A stretch of 64,000 nucleotides of DNA from Lycium barbarum (taxonomy: Eukaryota > Streptophyta > Magnoliopsida > Solanales > Solanaceae): contig NC_083341.1 of NCBI RefSeq assembly GCF_019175385.1, positions 91,042,321 to 91,106,320 on the forward strand, in the 5' to 3' direction. A model generated the notes under the pieces. It made no database searches. It was not told where the DNA came from and worked only from the letters and a program-made list of their open reading frames with translations. Shown piece after piece: positions 12,680 to 24,323 of this stretch. The number at the start of each line of letters is the position of its first letter. Within the stretch, counting starts at the first letter, position 1. Made by a program: the position numbers and the translations under genes.

Positions 12680-13856
12680 TGTTATGTCCCGCATTTTCAG
12701 AGCCTGAGCGTGACATGTTCTTCCTCAGACATTGACAATCACGTTGTTACTACATAATTTAAACTCATGTTGATAGTATTATATTTCGTATTTTTGCACG
12801 TCAGATTAGTCGTAAGCGGAGGTGGGGCCCACACATCGAGATTTTTTTAGGAACACGTGACAAGTTATATGAACCACATATGTGAAGTTAAACACAACTC
12901 AAGAAGAACCCATGAGCCAAATCAAAGTGGAAGCCCTCCAAACAAATATTTTTAAGTTACGTTTTTGGGTGATCTGACTTCAGGAGGCCATAACCCCATC
13001 ACCGTTTGGGAATTTGGGAACGCTCCCAGAATGAAGGTTGTAGATATTTGAATTATCTTTCCAACCATAGGTCGTGGATCCACAGGTGACATCGGGATAC
13101 GGAGATATGGACTTTTTAAGGCAGAAAGGTCAGTGGGCTAGGCCCAACCGGGTTAGGCCCATGACCCATGCCTATTTAAAAGAGATTTCAGCCCTTTCTC
13201 CTCATTTTTCAGACCAAAACACCCAGAAAATTCTGGAGAGAGAGAGACAAAAAGAGTCTCGGAGAAGAAAAACCAATTTTGATCGAAATCTGAGCCCCGA
13301 ATCTCGAAGCTCATGAAGAGAAAAGTGTTGTACGTCGCGTTGTCTTCAATTTGAACTAAAAGTCAACCAAAAATAAGAGGGTGGACGTGGTGGCTGCACA
13401 CTTGAGACTAGCAGGCTTGGATAAATAAGCATAGCTAATAGGACGTGGAACAGGTACACTCAGATGAATGTAAGATATTACTAGAAGACGTTCCAGCGCG
13501 ATTGGCGAGCTCCACTTCGTCCTAGAGTGTTGCCGAGTCAGAGTATATGTGCTATGATTTCTGATTAATGTTAGAGACTTTGCAGACAGAGTCGTGGGTA
13601 TAGAAAGTCAGTCTTGTAAGCGGCTCTGTAAGACGATGTACTAATATGCTTTATGATACAGATTCCATGTGATAACAAATTTTATTTGACTTAAGCACGA
13701 TAAGGAGAATGTTTCTGAAAGTCTTTCCTATGTGTTTCATTCTGATTTGATTTAAAAGTCCAAAGAGATTATGTGTGTGCTAAGAGTCAGAGGGTTCGCT
13801 CGACCCTAAATAAGGGTCGGGTGCCCATCACACCCTAGTGAGATTAGGGTGTGACA
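12680..13856 (+). repeat. C2 5' LTR (1177 bp)
   Basis: It starts TGTTATGTCCCGCATTTTC and ends TTAGGGTGTGACA. A TATTTAAA box at 13173-13180 follows a GGCCCAACCGGGTTAGGCCC palindromic stretch. The segment near 12955-13090 (TTTTTGGGTGATCTGACTT and following) is shared with LTRs E and G. The open frame 13074-13316 is LTR sequence, not a gene. Confidence 0.9.
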
Positions 13857-15955
13857 AAGTGGTATCAGAGCAGTTCATCTTAGGGGGGTTGTCTGCAAAG
13901 TCGTGTACAGTAGAGTTCTGTTTATGGTGTGAAGCCGGCCACACTTATAAACAGGAGGCTACAGGGCATTTAGGGATCGTTGACCTTCTTTCTGTCTAGA
14001 TCGTGCGATAGAGCTAAGTCATAGGAAATGAGATCCCCTATGCTAACTTTTGATTTTAGCAGAAGTATAGTATCGATGGGAGAAAGTGAGTAACGATATG
14101 TGAAGTCACAGAGGTAAGTTTTGATATATTTGTTCTTTTACCTAAAATTGGGAGCCCTGGGTGGCTGGAATATGTCGTATGTATATATGCCCTGTGAGGC
14201 ATTGCTGGTAATTGCTGCATGCAGGTTGTGGATAGTAATAATTGTAAAGGAGACTCTTCCAGTTTTTTTTTTTCAAAATCAGGTCATTTAGTTAGGTACA
14301 CTTAACAGGAAGAAGCGTGGAAAGGAAATATCGTAAGTAGACAATAAGTGGGATGCGTTGCTTTAGAGGAGCTATGGATTTGGCATGACATGAAGAATAA
14401 TTACGAGAAAGACGATTAGTAGTCCAAAGGATTAAAACGGGTTACATTCGAGGTTTAGGAGGAGCAAAGTCTATTGGGGGATCCAGGGAAAGTTGACAAA
14501 TGAGTTTTGCTGTGGATTATTATGTAAGAGTGGCGAGTGGAAACCCAATCGGCTGATACCCGAGCACTTATAAGTAATGGCGACGAAGGTGTGTTCGCTA
14601 CCATCGGGAATCTTAAAATCTAGGATGAAAGGTAGTCATATATACAGATGAAAGGTAAATATTGAGGATTAAAAAGGTCAAAATAGTAATCATGTGGTCG
14701 GAAAAGTAAGAGAACCTTTCCAATCCGTAGGGAGACGCGTTACGAGAACGTTTTGGTGTCTGTCAAGGCTTCAATTTGATTCAAATTAGGCAACAAGGGC
14801 CATGCAGTAAGATGGATACGATTACACCCGCATTAACGCACCGAATTTCATCAGAGTTCCAAGGTTAAGCGTGCTGAGGTGAGAGAAATATTAGGATGGG
14901 TGACCCCCTGCGAAATTCAGACGTAAGAGACAAATGAAAAGCTAGAGTAACCTAAAGGAAATTAGAGTATGCGGAGTGGTTAGAAACCTTAAAGAGGTCG
15001 CGTAGGACGAAGCGAGCTAGACCGGTGGAAACAAAAGGGGGATGCGCCTTCTACGGATACCCTATACTAAGACAGAACAAGTAAATTACCTAAAGGAGTA
15101 AGCTGGAAAGAAACATGTGGCTATGAGTTGCGAGTTCCCCACGTGATAATAAGGCGATAAAGTAAGGATATCATCAGTGACAAGTAAAGATATGATTATG
15201 ATTGTCGTTGAAATCAATGCTGAGTACAACACAAGGATAACAGATTATGATATACAAGGGGTCCTAGTTGCGCATAAGACTTAGATCCTTGATAAGACAA
15301 ATGGCGGCTTAAGGAAAATGCATTTACGGTTACTGTGAGTCGATTACAGGAAAGAGAGAAATAACTTGAGATGGAAAGAAAAGGGGTACATGAATTCAAG
15401 ATTGGAGGTGAGGCAATGGATTTGCGAAGGATATAAGTAAGACCCTAAAAGGGGGGAAGCAAGTAAGAAAAACATAAGTGTAGAGATCGAAACGATGAGT
15501 CCCAAGATATGACACGTATAGACCCTAAGACGAAAGTGGGAGTTATATGAAAATGATATAGTTGTTATCATTATACATTTCAGTACGAACATCAAGTGAA
15601 TCGATGAAAGGAATAGAGAGATTGAAGGGTGTCTTTTAAGATTGGACTGAAAATAATTCGTGAAAATAAAAGGAATTGAACGATATTCCAATGAAGGGGG
15701 GTAAAGATTGACGAGATATTGGAATAACTACGATGTTGATTATGGTATGATCACCCAGTAAAGGGAAGCTACAAAACAGCGTGAGCTGGATGACTAAATA
15801 ATCAAGCCATAGAAAATAAACGCCATAGTGTATCGATTATGATCGCATTAAAGGAAGGATGATCCGATAATGGGATGTGTCCGAGAATGGGATTATGGAC
15901 AGAGTACAAAATTGGTTTAAACATTCGAGAACGAATGTTCCAAAGGGGGGAAGGA
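13857..15955 (+). other. C2 interior, non-coding
   Basis: About 2.1 kb without any gag, RT or integrase motif in six frames. It shares its first part with the interiors of B and E. A purine run AAAAGGGGGGAAGC sits mid-interior at about 15447-15460. It ends with the inverted repeat AACATTCGAGAACGAATGTT (15920-15939) and the polypurine tract AAAGGGGGGAAGGA (15942-15955). Its proteins would have to come from another element. The longer open frames (15214-15691, minus) show no family resemblance. Confidence 0.7.
13860..13871 (+). other. Primer binding site of C2
   Basis: TGGTATCAGAGC lies 3 nt after the LTR end and is complementary to initiator-Met tRNA. Confidence 0.9.
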
Positions 15956-17139
15956 TGTTATACCTCGCATTTTCGAAGCCTGAGTGTGACACGTGATTCC
16001 TCAGACATTGACAATCACGTTGTTACTACATAATTTAAACTCACGTTGATAGTATTATATTTCGTATTTTTGCACGTCAGATTAGTCGTAAGCGGGGGTG
16101 GGGCCCACACATTGAGATTTTTTTAGGAACACGTGACAAGTTATATGAACCACATATGTGAAGTTAAACACAACTCAAGAAGAACCCATGAGCCAAATCA
16201 AAGTGGAAGCCCTCCAAACAAATATTTTTAAGGTACGTTTTTAGGTGATCTGACTTCGGGAGGCCATAACCCCATCACCGTTTGGGAATTTGGGAAAGCT
16301 CCCAGAATGAAAGTTGTAGATAATTAAATTAGATTTCCAACCATAGGTCGTGGGTCCACAGGTGACATCGGGATAAGGAGATATGGACTTTTTAAGGCAG
16401 AAAGGTCAGTGGGCTAGGCCCAATCCGGGCCCAACCGGGTTAGGCCCATGACCCATGCCTATTTAAATGAGATTTCAGCCCTTTCTCCTCATTTTTCAGA
16501 ACAAAACACCCAGAAAATTCTGGAGAGAGAGAAAAAGAGTCTTGGAGAAGAAAAACCAATTTTGATCGAAATCTGAGCCCCGAATCCCGAAGCTCATGAA
16601 GAGAAAAGTGTTGTACGTCGCGTTGTCTTCAATTTGAACTAAAAATAAACCAAAAAGAAGAGGGTGGACGTGGTGGCTGCATACTTGAGACTAGCAAGCT
16701 TGGATAAATAAGCATAGCTAATAGGACGTGGAATAGGTACACTCAGATGAATGGAAGATATTACTAGAAGACGTTCTAGGGGGATTGGCGAGCTCCACTT
16801 CCTCCTGGAGTGTTGCCGAGTCAGAGTATATGTGCTATGATTTCTGATTAAAGTTAGAGACACTGCAGATAGAGTCATGGGTATAGAAAGTCAGTCTTGT
16901 AAGCGGCTCTGCAAGCCGATGTACTAATATGCTTTATGATACAGATTCCATGTGATAACAGATTTTACTTGACTTAAGAACGATAAGGAGAAAGTTTCTG
17001 AAAGTCTTTCCTATGTGTTTCATTTTGATTTGATTTAAAAGTCCAAAGAGATTATGTGTGTACTAAGAGTCAGAGGGTTCGTTCGGCCCTAAATAAGGGT
17101 CGGGTGCCCATCACACCCTAGTGATTTTAGGGTGTGACA
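15956..17139 (+). repeat. C2 3' LTR (1184 bp)
   Basis: It starts TGTTATACCTCGCATTTTC and ends TTAGGGTGTGACA. It differs from the 5' LTR by scattered substitutions and a small duplication of the GGGCCCAA stretch upstream of the TATTTAAA box (16460-16467). Confidence 0.9.
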
Positions 17140-17144
17140 GCGGG

Positions 17145-17168
17145 TCGTGACAAAAGTGGTATCAGAGC
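17145..17168 (+). other. End of C 5' LTR and C primer binding site
   Basis: TCGTGACA (17145-17152) is the LTR tail separated from the rest by C2. After a 4-nt spacer, TGGTATCAGAGC (17157-17168) is the initiator-Met tRNA primer site. Confidence 0.9.
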
Positions 17169-17364
17169 AGTTCAGTCCTAAGGTGTGTCTACGAGCCGTG
17201 TCTAGTAGAGTCTTGGTTATGGGTGTGTTGCGCACCACACTTATAAACAAGAAGCTGCAGACATTTTAGGAAATGAATGACCTTCTTTCTTCATAAGAAT
17301 CGTGCGATAGAGCTATGATGTAAGAAATTCTTATTCCTTAATAGTGTGTTATGTATTTCAGAGA

Positions 17365-18640
17365 ATGCCTGTAAAGAGAAAGGCTACAGCGGCCCAAAAG
17401 GGCAAGACGGTGGCAGAAAAGCGGGCTGGAAAAGCACCGCCACCGGTAGTAGAAGAAAATGAGGCCCAGAGTGCGGCCCAATCCCAGTCCTCCCAGACGG
17501 TGCCTGTTACTGAGGAGCGTGACGGAGTTCCAGCTCCTCCCCCGGATGCTTCAGGCCAAGATGTCAAAGAGGCCATACAAGTTCTTACACAGTTGGTTGC
17601 TGCTCAGAGTCAGCGGCAAGGTACGAGGCAGGGTGATAGGGCTGTTAGCGCAAGGGCCCGTGATTTCATTAATTTAAACCCTCCGGAATTCTTTGGGTCA
17701 AAGCCGGAGGAGGACCCTCAGGATTTTATCGATGGTATGTTGAGGACGCTACGATTGATACATGCTTCGGACACCGAGTCGATGGAGCTAGCGTCATATA
17801 GATTGAGAGATGTCTCGATCCAGTGGTATACGGTGTGGATGGCTTCACGGGGGGCCAATGCACCTCCCCCGGTATGGCAAGAGTTTGTTGATGCCTTTCT
17901 CCGTCATTATATGCCTCCAGAAGTTCGGCGAGCTAGGGCCGATAAATTCTTAAACTTGAGGCAAGGCAGTATGGGTGCCTTAGAGTATAGCCTCCGCTTC
18001 AATTCCTTGGCTAGGTATGCTTCGGCCATGGTAGCGATATGGGTGACCGGGTACACTGATTCGTAAAGGGCCTAGGGCCACACTTGATGGATAAATGCTT
18101 GACTGCGTCCCTTCAGGACGGTATGGATATTGGACGGATTCAGGCACATGCTCAGAACTTAGAAGAAAACCTACAGCAGCGGAGAAGTGAACGCGAGCAG
18201 GATAGGGGTCATAGTAAGAGGGCCAGATCTTCCGGCCCAATGAGTGAGTCCAAAGGCGGACACAGGCAGCAGTTTCCTAGACATTCAGGCTACTCTATGA
18301 CCAGTGCACCTCCACGGGTTTCAGGCCAGAGATTTGATAGATCTGCTCGTTCGGGGCCGAGTCCGAGTTATTCAGGACCTCAGTTTAGAGATGATTCAGG
18401 CCAGTCAGGGCCACCTGTGCCATGATGTTCCCAGTGCGGGAAGTCGCATTGGGGTCGATGCCGATTGGGTTCAGATGTTTGCTATTCATGTGGTCGACCA
18501 GGCCATATCATGCGTGATTTCCCCTCGGTACATGGTAGACGTAGGACCCCGCCATCAGGGTCGGTAGCCGGATCTTCGGCATCTGTACGCCCTACGGGGC
18601 CAGGTTCACATACGCCAGTTGGCCATAGTAGAGGCAGAGG
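17365..18640 (+). pseudogene. gag: Element C gag (broken)
   Basis: Capsid/nucleocapsid protein that would assemble particles around the RNA. The ATG at 17365 (MPVKRKATAAQ) is preferred over a GTG at 17344. A basic and Pro-rich N-terminus is followed by the retrotransposon gag core at about residues 90-230 (NPPEFFGSKPEEDPQDFID; WQEFVDAFLRHYMP). A 1-nt deletion near 18036 shifts the frame and a stop follows at 18064. A TGA at 18423-18425 splits the Cys-rich region, where related element A has CGA (Arg). The zinc knuckle reads CYSCGRPGHIMRDF: the last zinc-binding Cys is Phe. The protein is not functional as written. Confidence 0.85.
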
Positions 18641-18689
18641 GGGAGCCCCCAGTTCCAGCGGTCCTCAACACCGTATTTATGCTTTGGCT

Positions 18690-19169
18690 GGACGCCAAGA
18701 TTTTGAGTCTTCTCCTGACGTGGTCACAGGTATATTATCGGTATTCTCTCATGATGTATATGCTTTGATTGATCCGGGCTCCATATTATCATATGTTACT
18801 CCTTATATTGCGGGTCAATTTATAGTTGAGCCGGAATCGATCAAACCTTTTGAGGTGTCCACACCCGTGGGTGAATCGGTAATAGCTAGCCGAGTATATA
18901 GAGATTGTGTAGTTATGATTTGTGATCATCGTACCATGATTGATTTGTACGAGCTAGAAATGGTAGATTTTGATGTCATTATGGGCATGGATTGGTTGGC
19001 TTCTTGTTATGCCAATGTTGATTGCCGAATGAAAATGGTTCGCTTCCAATTTCCGGGAGAACAAGTCTTAGAATGGAAAGGGAATACGGCATCACCAAAA
19101 GGCAGATTTATTTCCTATCTAAAGGCAAGGAAAATGATCACGAAAGGGTGCATTTATCACCTAGTGTGA
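18690..19169 (+). pseudogene. Element C aspartic protease region
   Basis: The retropepsin-like protease cleaves the polyprotein. The active-site motif LIDPGSILSY lies at about 18767-18796, in the usual DxG form with Asp-Pro-Gly. It is followed by YELEMVDFDVIMGMDWL, the typical second half of plant Ty3/gypsy proteases. The frame is open from the zinc knuckle through this domain and ends at TGA 19167-19169, just before the RT linker. Confidence 0.8.
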
Positions 19170-20087
19170 GTTCAAGATGTAGAAGCTGAGTCGCCGACTC
19201 TTCAGTTAGTTCCAGTGGTGAATGAATTTCCGGATGTATTCCCGGAAGAGCTCCCAGGCCTTCCTCCCGAGCGGGAGATTGATTTTGCTATTGATGTTTT
19301 GCCAGACACTAAGTCTACATCTATTCCTCCCTATAGAATGGCACCCGCAGAATTGAAATAGTTGAAGGAGAAATTGAAAGACTTGATCGAGAAAGGCTTC
19401 ATTAGACCTAGTTCATCCCCGTGGGGCGCACCCGTATTATTTGTCCGAAAGAAAGATGGCTCTTTGAGAATGTGCATTGATTATCGGCAATTGAATAAAG
19501 TGACAATCAAGAACAAATATGCCCTTCCGAGGATTGATGACTTATTTGATCAATTACAAGGTGCCAAATGGTTTTCAAAGATTGATTTGAGGTTCGGGTA
19601 TCATCAAGTGAGAGTTAGGGAGAAAGATATCCCTAAGACAGCCTTCAGAACAAGATATGGTCATTTTGATTTTCGAGTAATGTCGTTTGGGCTAACTAAT
19701 GCGCCGGCAGTATTTATGGATTTGATGAACAATGTATTCAGGCCTTTTCTGGATCTATTCATGATTGTATTCATCGATGATATCTTGGTGTATTCTAGAT
19801 CCGAGGCCGAGCATGCGGATCATTTGCGTATTGTCCTCGGAGTTCTTCGAACTCGAGAGTTGTTTGCGAAATTTTCTAAATATGAGTTTTGGTTGAACTC
19901 AGTATCATTTCTGGGCCATATTGTTGCAGCCGATGGTATTCGGGTAGATAGCCAAAAGATTGAGGCCGTGAAGACTTGGCCAAGGCCCACAACTCCTACG
20001 GAGGTTCGTAGCTTTCTGGGCTTAGCAGGTTATTACAGGATATTCGTTGAGGGTTTTTCTTCTATTTCTGCACCACTCAAAAGCTGA
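19170..20087 (+). pseudogene. pol: Element C reverse transcriptase
   Basis: RNA-dependent DNA polymerase. The lead-in with FPDVFPEELPGLPPERE is in frame, then TAG at 19359-19361 interrupts a Lys/Leu-rich helix. From 19362 the fingers ([18 protein letters not shown]), palm (MSFGLTNAP) and catalytic FIDDILVYS (19770-19796) are intact. Near 20080 a frameshift changes the frame just after the thumb (FLGLAGYYR). Confidence 0.9.
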
Positions 20088-20640
20088 CCCAGAAATCAGC
20101 TAAGCTTCAATGGACAGATGCTTGTGAACGTAGCTTCCAAGAGTTGAAAGATGGGTTGACTTCCGCGCCAGTCTTGACACTTCCAGAGGGATTGGAAGGA
20201 TATGTTGTTTATTGTGATGCCTCAGGTGTTTGGCTAGGCTGCGTATTGATGCAGCACGGTAAAGTGGTTGCATATGCTTCAAGGCAACTGCGGAAACATG
20301 AGCAGAATTATCCGACCCATGATTTAGAATTGGCTGCAGTGGTTCATGCATTAAAGATATGGAGACATTATTTATATGGTGTCCATGTGGATATTCATAC
20401 CGATCATAAGAGTCTCCAGTATATCTTCAAGCAGAAAGAGTTGAATTTGCGGCAACGATGATGGCTAGAGTTGCTAAAACACTATGATGTTGATATCTTA
20501 TATCACCCCGGAAAGGTAAATGTTGTGGCTGATGCTCTTAGCCGTAGATCGATGGGAAGTATAAGTGACGTACGACCAGAGAAGAGAGAAATGGCCCGTG
20601 AGCTCCAACAGTTAGCTAGCCTAGGAGTCCGAGTAGTGGA
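20088..20640 (+). pseudogene. Element C RNase H
   Basis: It degrades the RNA strand of the hybrid. All four carboxylates of the family are visible: Asp in YCDASG, Glu in HDLELAAV, Asp in TDHKSL and Asp in ADALSRR. A TGA at 20459-20461 falls between RQR and WLELLK. The domain is otherwise well kept. Confidence 0.85.
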
Positions 20641-21710
20641 CCTAGGTAGCAGAGGAGCTACTATTCAGAATTCTGCAGTCTCGTCGTTAGTAGCAGAGGT
20701 GAAGGAGCGACAATATGAGGATCCCATGCTAATGCAGTACAGAGATACACTCCCTCAGAAAGAGGAGTCATCATTTGATGTTTCAGGAGACGGAGTCTTT
20801 CGATGTCGAGGGAGATTGTGTGTTCCCGATGTGGCAGGTCTACGCCACCAAATATTGACAGAAGCTCATTGCTCCTGTTATTCTATCCACCTCGGAGCGA
20901 CGAAAATGTATCATGATCTTAAGTCTATGTATTGGTGGAATGGGATGAAGAAAGATGTAGCAGAATTCGTTACGGGCATGTATGATAGATTTTGGAGGAA
21001 GTTGGGATGATCATTTGTCACTCATTGAATTTGCTTACAATAATAGTTATCATTCTAGCATTCAAATGACACCGTATGAGCCTTTATATGGGCGAAAATG
21101 TAGATCCCCAATTGGGTGTTTTGAAACTGGAGAAGCTAAATTGATAGGGCCAGACTTTGTCGAACAAGCCATAGAGAAAGTCAAGCTCATACAGAATCGG
21201 TTGCTAGCGGCTCAAAGTCGTCAGAAGTCCTATGCGGATAATCGTCGAAGGGACTTGGAGTTCCAAATTAAAGATTGGGTATTCTTGAAGGTGTCGCCAA
21301 TGAAAGGCGTTATGAGATTTGGCAAAAAGGGGAAGCTTAGTCCCCGGTATATAGGGCCTTATGAGATTGTGCGCAAAATAGGCAAGGTGGCCTATGAGTT
21401 AGATCTACCTCCAGATTTGGAGTCAGTCCATCCAGTTTTCCATGTCTCGATGCTTTGTAAATGTGTTGGAGATCCTATGAGGATCGTCCCAGTAAATGAT
21501 GTTCAAGTGACAAAAAAGTTAACTTATGATGAAATACCCATTGCCATATTAGATAGGCAAGTACGGAGGCTTAGAAACAAAGAAGTGGCCTCAGTTAAAG
21601 TTCTGTGGGGGAATAACAATCGAGAGGAAATGACATGGGAAGCGGAAGAGAATATGTGATCCAAATACCCATATTTATTTCAGCCTTTGGACGAGGGCCA
21701 AGATGAGACG
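20641..21710 (+). pseudogene. Element C integrase lacking its catalytic core, with chromodomain
   Basis: The N-terminal zinc-binding lead-in (HLGATKMYHDLKSMYWW) is present up to about 20970. Sequence then jumps to the segment that normally follows the core ([10 protein letters not shown], then AYNNSYHSS and [10 protein letters not shown]). Compared with K and F, about 430 bp holding the first Asp, the second Asp and the Glu of the DDE triad are gone, and the frame changes at the joint. The GPY/F-like part ([16 protein letters not shown]) and chromodomain ([20 protein letters not shown], about 21548-21607) follow. A TGA at 21657-21659 cuts the tail. Confidence 0.85.
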
Positions 21711-21890
21711 TCGAAATCACAAGGTATGTATGTTTTCCTTTTATGCTTTTGGGTCGTGTGTGGCCAAATTTTAAGTGCTATTGTGTTATGGCCCTGTGAG
21801 GCATCGATATTATGGGTTGTTGTGACAGGTTGGTAGTGCCATATTATAGGGGAAACTCAGGCGAAATTTCTGTAGAATCCCCGAGTGCTT

Positions 21891-21926
21891 AACATTCAAG
21901 GACGAATGTTCTTAAGGGGGGGAGAA
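21891..21926 (+). promoter_or_regulatory. Element C pre-PPT inverted repeat and polypurine tract
   Basis: AACATTCAAGGACGAATGTT (one mismatch in the arms) at 21891-21910, then AAGGGGGGGAGAA directly before the 3' LTR. Confidence 0.8.
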
Positions 21927-24323
21927 TGTTACACCTCGGAAAATCTTCCGTTGGTACGCAAGTGAATGAACTAGTGAAAATACAACTAACGGGTTAATGA
22001 TGACTTGAGGGCTTTTGGGAAGGAGTTATAACATCCCTTAGATTGTTAATGAAGTATTAAACAAGTGTTAAGAAGGTTCCATAAGGATCGGAGATCAATC
22101 GGAGTGACGAGAATAAGTTAAGTGGACTGATGGGTTATACGGCTCATTATACGGACCGTATAATGTTTTACGGACCGTGTAATGGACCGTAAAACCATCA
22201 CAGAAAAGGTTGCTCGCTGGTGAAGTTTTACGGTCAGTTATACGGACCGTATAAATTTATACGGACCGTATAAATTTATACAGACCGTATAATGGACCGT
22301 AAAACGTTCACAGTGAAGGGTGAAGGAAAGACCCATTTCACGGTCAATTATACGGACCGTATAATGAACCCGACATATCAGTGATGGGTTATTAAATAAG
22401 AGGCCAGGTTCATGAAATCATTTCCACATTTTATCCTTCTCTCTAAAACATATCTCTACATTTATTACACAAGGTTTCAAGGATTATAAGCCATCAACAA
22501 CATAAAACAAGTGAATCAAGAGTAAAAACCCATCAAAGATCATCTAAAGTCAAGAAATCCAAATGGAGGGAAACTAGGGTTTTGCTCAAAGTGGAGTATT
22601 ATCAACTAAGGCTCATTCCTACGACATATAAGGTAAGATTCATGATATTTATATGTTGTTCTAGGTGTTTGAAGGTTAAAATGCTTGGTCATTAGAAGAG
22701 TATAGCAAAATGGGTTATGAATGATGAATAGTGATGTTTTTGAGAAATAGTTTGAATTGAATCATGATTTTTGTTGTGTTGTGACATGAATGTGTTATAA
22801 ATGACGTTAAGACCATGAAATAGACATTGTATATGAATGGACGAAGTTGGGTGTTGTGACCATGAACATGGACAAATGAAAGTAAATTGAGAAACCTTGA
22901 TAATGTGGATGATTAATGGCCATTGATATGATATTATGAATGTATTGTTGACGTTTGGGAGTTGAATTACGATATGGACAAATGTTGTATAAATAAAGCA
23001 GATGCTGCCTGATTTTCTCTAGCTTTGGCCATGTGTGCTAGTCATCGATTCTAATGATAGTATGACCTTAATGAAGGTAGAAACGTGAGCATCGGAGGAG
23101 TACGGACAAGTGTAGAGTAGTTCGACGAAAAGGTATGTAAGGCTAACCCTTCTTTCATAAGGCATGATTCTTGGCCAAATTCCTAATTCCTCTATATGAG
23201 TATGTTGTCTTCACAAGGTTGATATTCCGAGCTCATAAGCTCACGATCCTTGATATGTGCTGCGATTGTACTACGCTTCTCACATGACGAGTAGGCCTAT
23301 AATGTAGACGTAACGATAATGATACTGATAGTAATAATGATGCTAAAGGTGCCTATGGGCTATTATATGTATGTGTGCCTATGAAGGGCTATAATGAAAC
23401 CCCGAGCTTATAACGCCGGGTAAAATATATGTATATAAATATGTATAAAGTATGTATATGATTACATAACGTGCGCACACCTCTGCAGATGGTACGGATA
23501 ACCCTGATGCCTTGGTAGGGCTAGGTATGTATGATCTTGAGCCTTGGTTGGCCAAGTATGTATGAAACACCGAACCTTCATGGTCGGGCAAGTTATGTAT
23601 ATGTATGTATATATGTGAATATGTTATGTATATGAGATGTAAATGATTATGAGAGTAATTAAGTACAGATGTGGATGTATGTATACGGATACGCAATAGA
23701 AACGGAATGCCCCTATGGAAAGCATGTAAGTGCCATGATGATGATATTGTTGTCTCCCCTCCTATGTTACTGCCTAAGTTGTCTATTATGCTTCTATATT
23801 GATGTTGATCTTGCTTTACATACTCAGTACATTCTTCGTATTGACGTCCTTTTGTTTGTGGACGCTGCGTCATGCCCGCAGGTGCACAGGGAGACAGACT
23901 GGACTCATAGTTGCTTATTCAGAGATTGCATAGCAGAGCTCCATCTCATTTGGAGACATAGCTTTTGGGTACTTATTCTTTTGTGTACATAGTTATGGGC
24001 ATAGCGGGGTCCTGTCCCGCTCATGTGATATGCTATACTCTTAGAGGCTCGTAGTCACGTGTATGTGGTTAGTTATGTCTGGCCTTGTCGGCCTATATTT
24101 TGTATATCATTTTGTTGGCCTCGTCGGCCCATGTACATTGTTGTGGCATAGCTGCCTATGATGATTAAAGATGTTGTCGTCCAATGGGACTAGTATGATT
24201 GATGCTTAGAGATGTATGATTAATGATGTGGCTCACCTAGATGCAAGCATAAGTATAAGTTAAAGGGTGCCGGGGTGGATTAGCACCGGGTGCTCGTCGC
24301 GGCCCCCTAGGCGGGTCGTGACA
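21927..24323 (+). repeat. Element C 3' LTR (2397 bp)
   Basis: It starts TGTTACACCTCGG and ends GGGTCGTGACA. It is very close to the 5' LTR, with differences concentrated in the palindrome cluster. It carries AGGTATGTAAGGCT at 23131-23144 and TCAGTAC-N7-GTATTGA at 23824-23844 (one arm mutated). The open frames 23379-23873 (minus) and 23669-23992 recur at the same place in the 5' LTR and are LTR shadows. Confidence 0.9.

Larger units (their letters stand above)
12680..17139 (+). mobile_element. Element C2: non-autonomous LTR element (4.46 kb)
   Basis: It has two LTRs (1177 and 1184 bp), a primer site and a polypurine end around 2.1 kb of interior without gag or pol. The target-site copies are GCGGG at 12675-12679 and 17140-17144. 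Removing C2 rejoins the C 5' LTR end (GCGGG-TCGTGACA) exactly as in the C 3' LTR. C2 is therefore younger than C. Confidence 0.9.
10275..24323 (+). mobile_element. Element C: full-length chromovirus-type Ty3/gypsy copy (with C2 nested inside)
   Basis: Two LTRs of about 2.4 kb flank a primer site, gag, protease, RT, RNase H, a truncated integrase with chromodomain, and a polypurine tract. It is inserted in the F 5' LTR; the flanks are GAAAA (10270-10274) and GAAAG (24324-24328), against GAAAG in the uninterrupted F 3' LTR. The 5' LTR first base is C instead of T, so the left junction carries two transitions. The 14 kb length includes the 4.46 kb C2 insertion. The proteins cannot be made: there are several stops and frameshifts and the integrase core is deleted. 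Confidence 0.9.

Noticed and set aside
17157..17168. A tRNA gene fragment
   Set aside because: Only the 12-nt primer complement is present at each LTR edge; there are no tRNA arms.
17344..21659. A functional retrotransposon polyprotein in element C
   Set aside because: Recognisable domains are present, but there are stops at 18423, 19167, 19359, 20459 and 21657, at least two frameshifts and loss of the integrase core.
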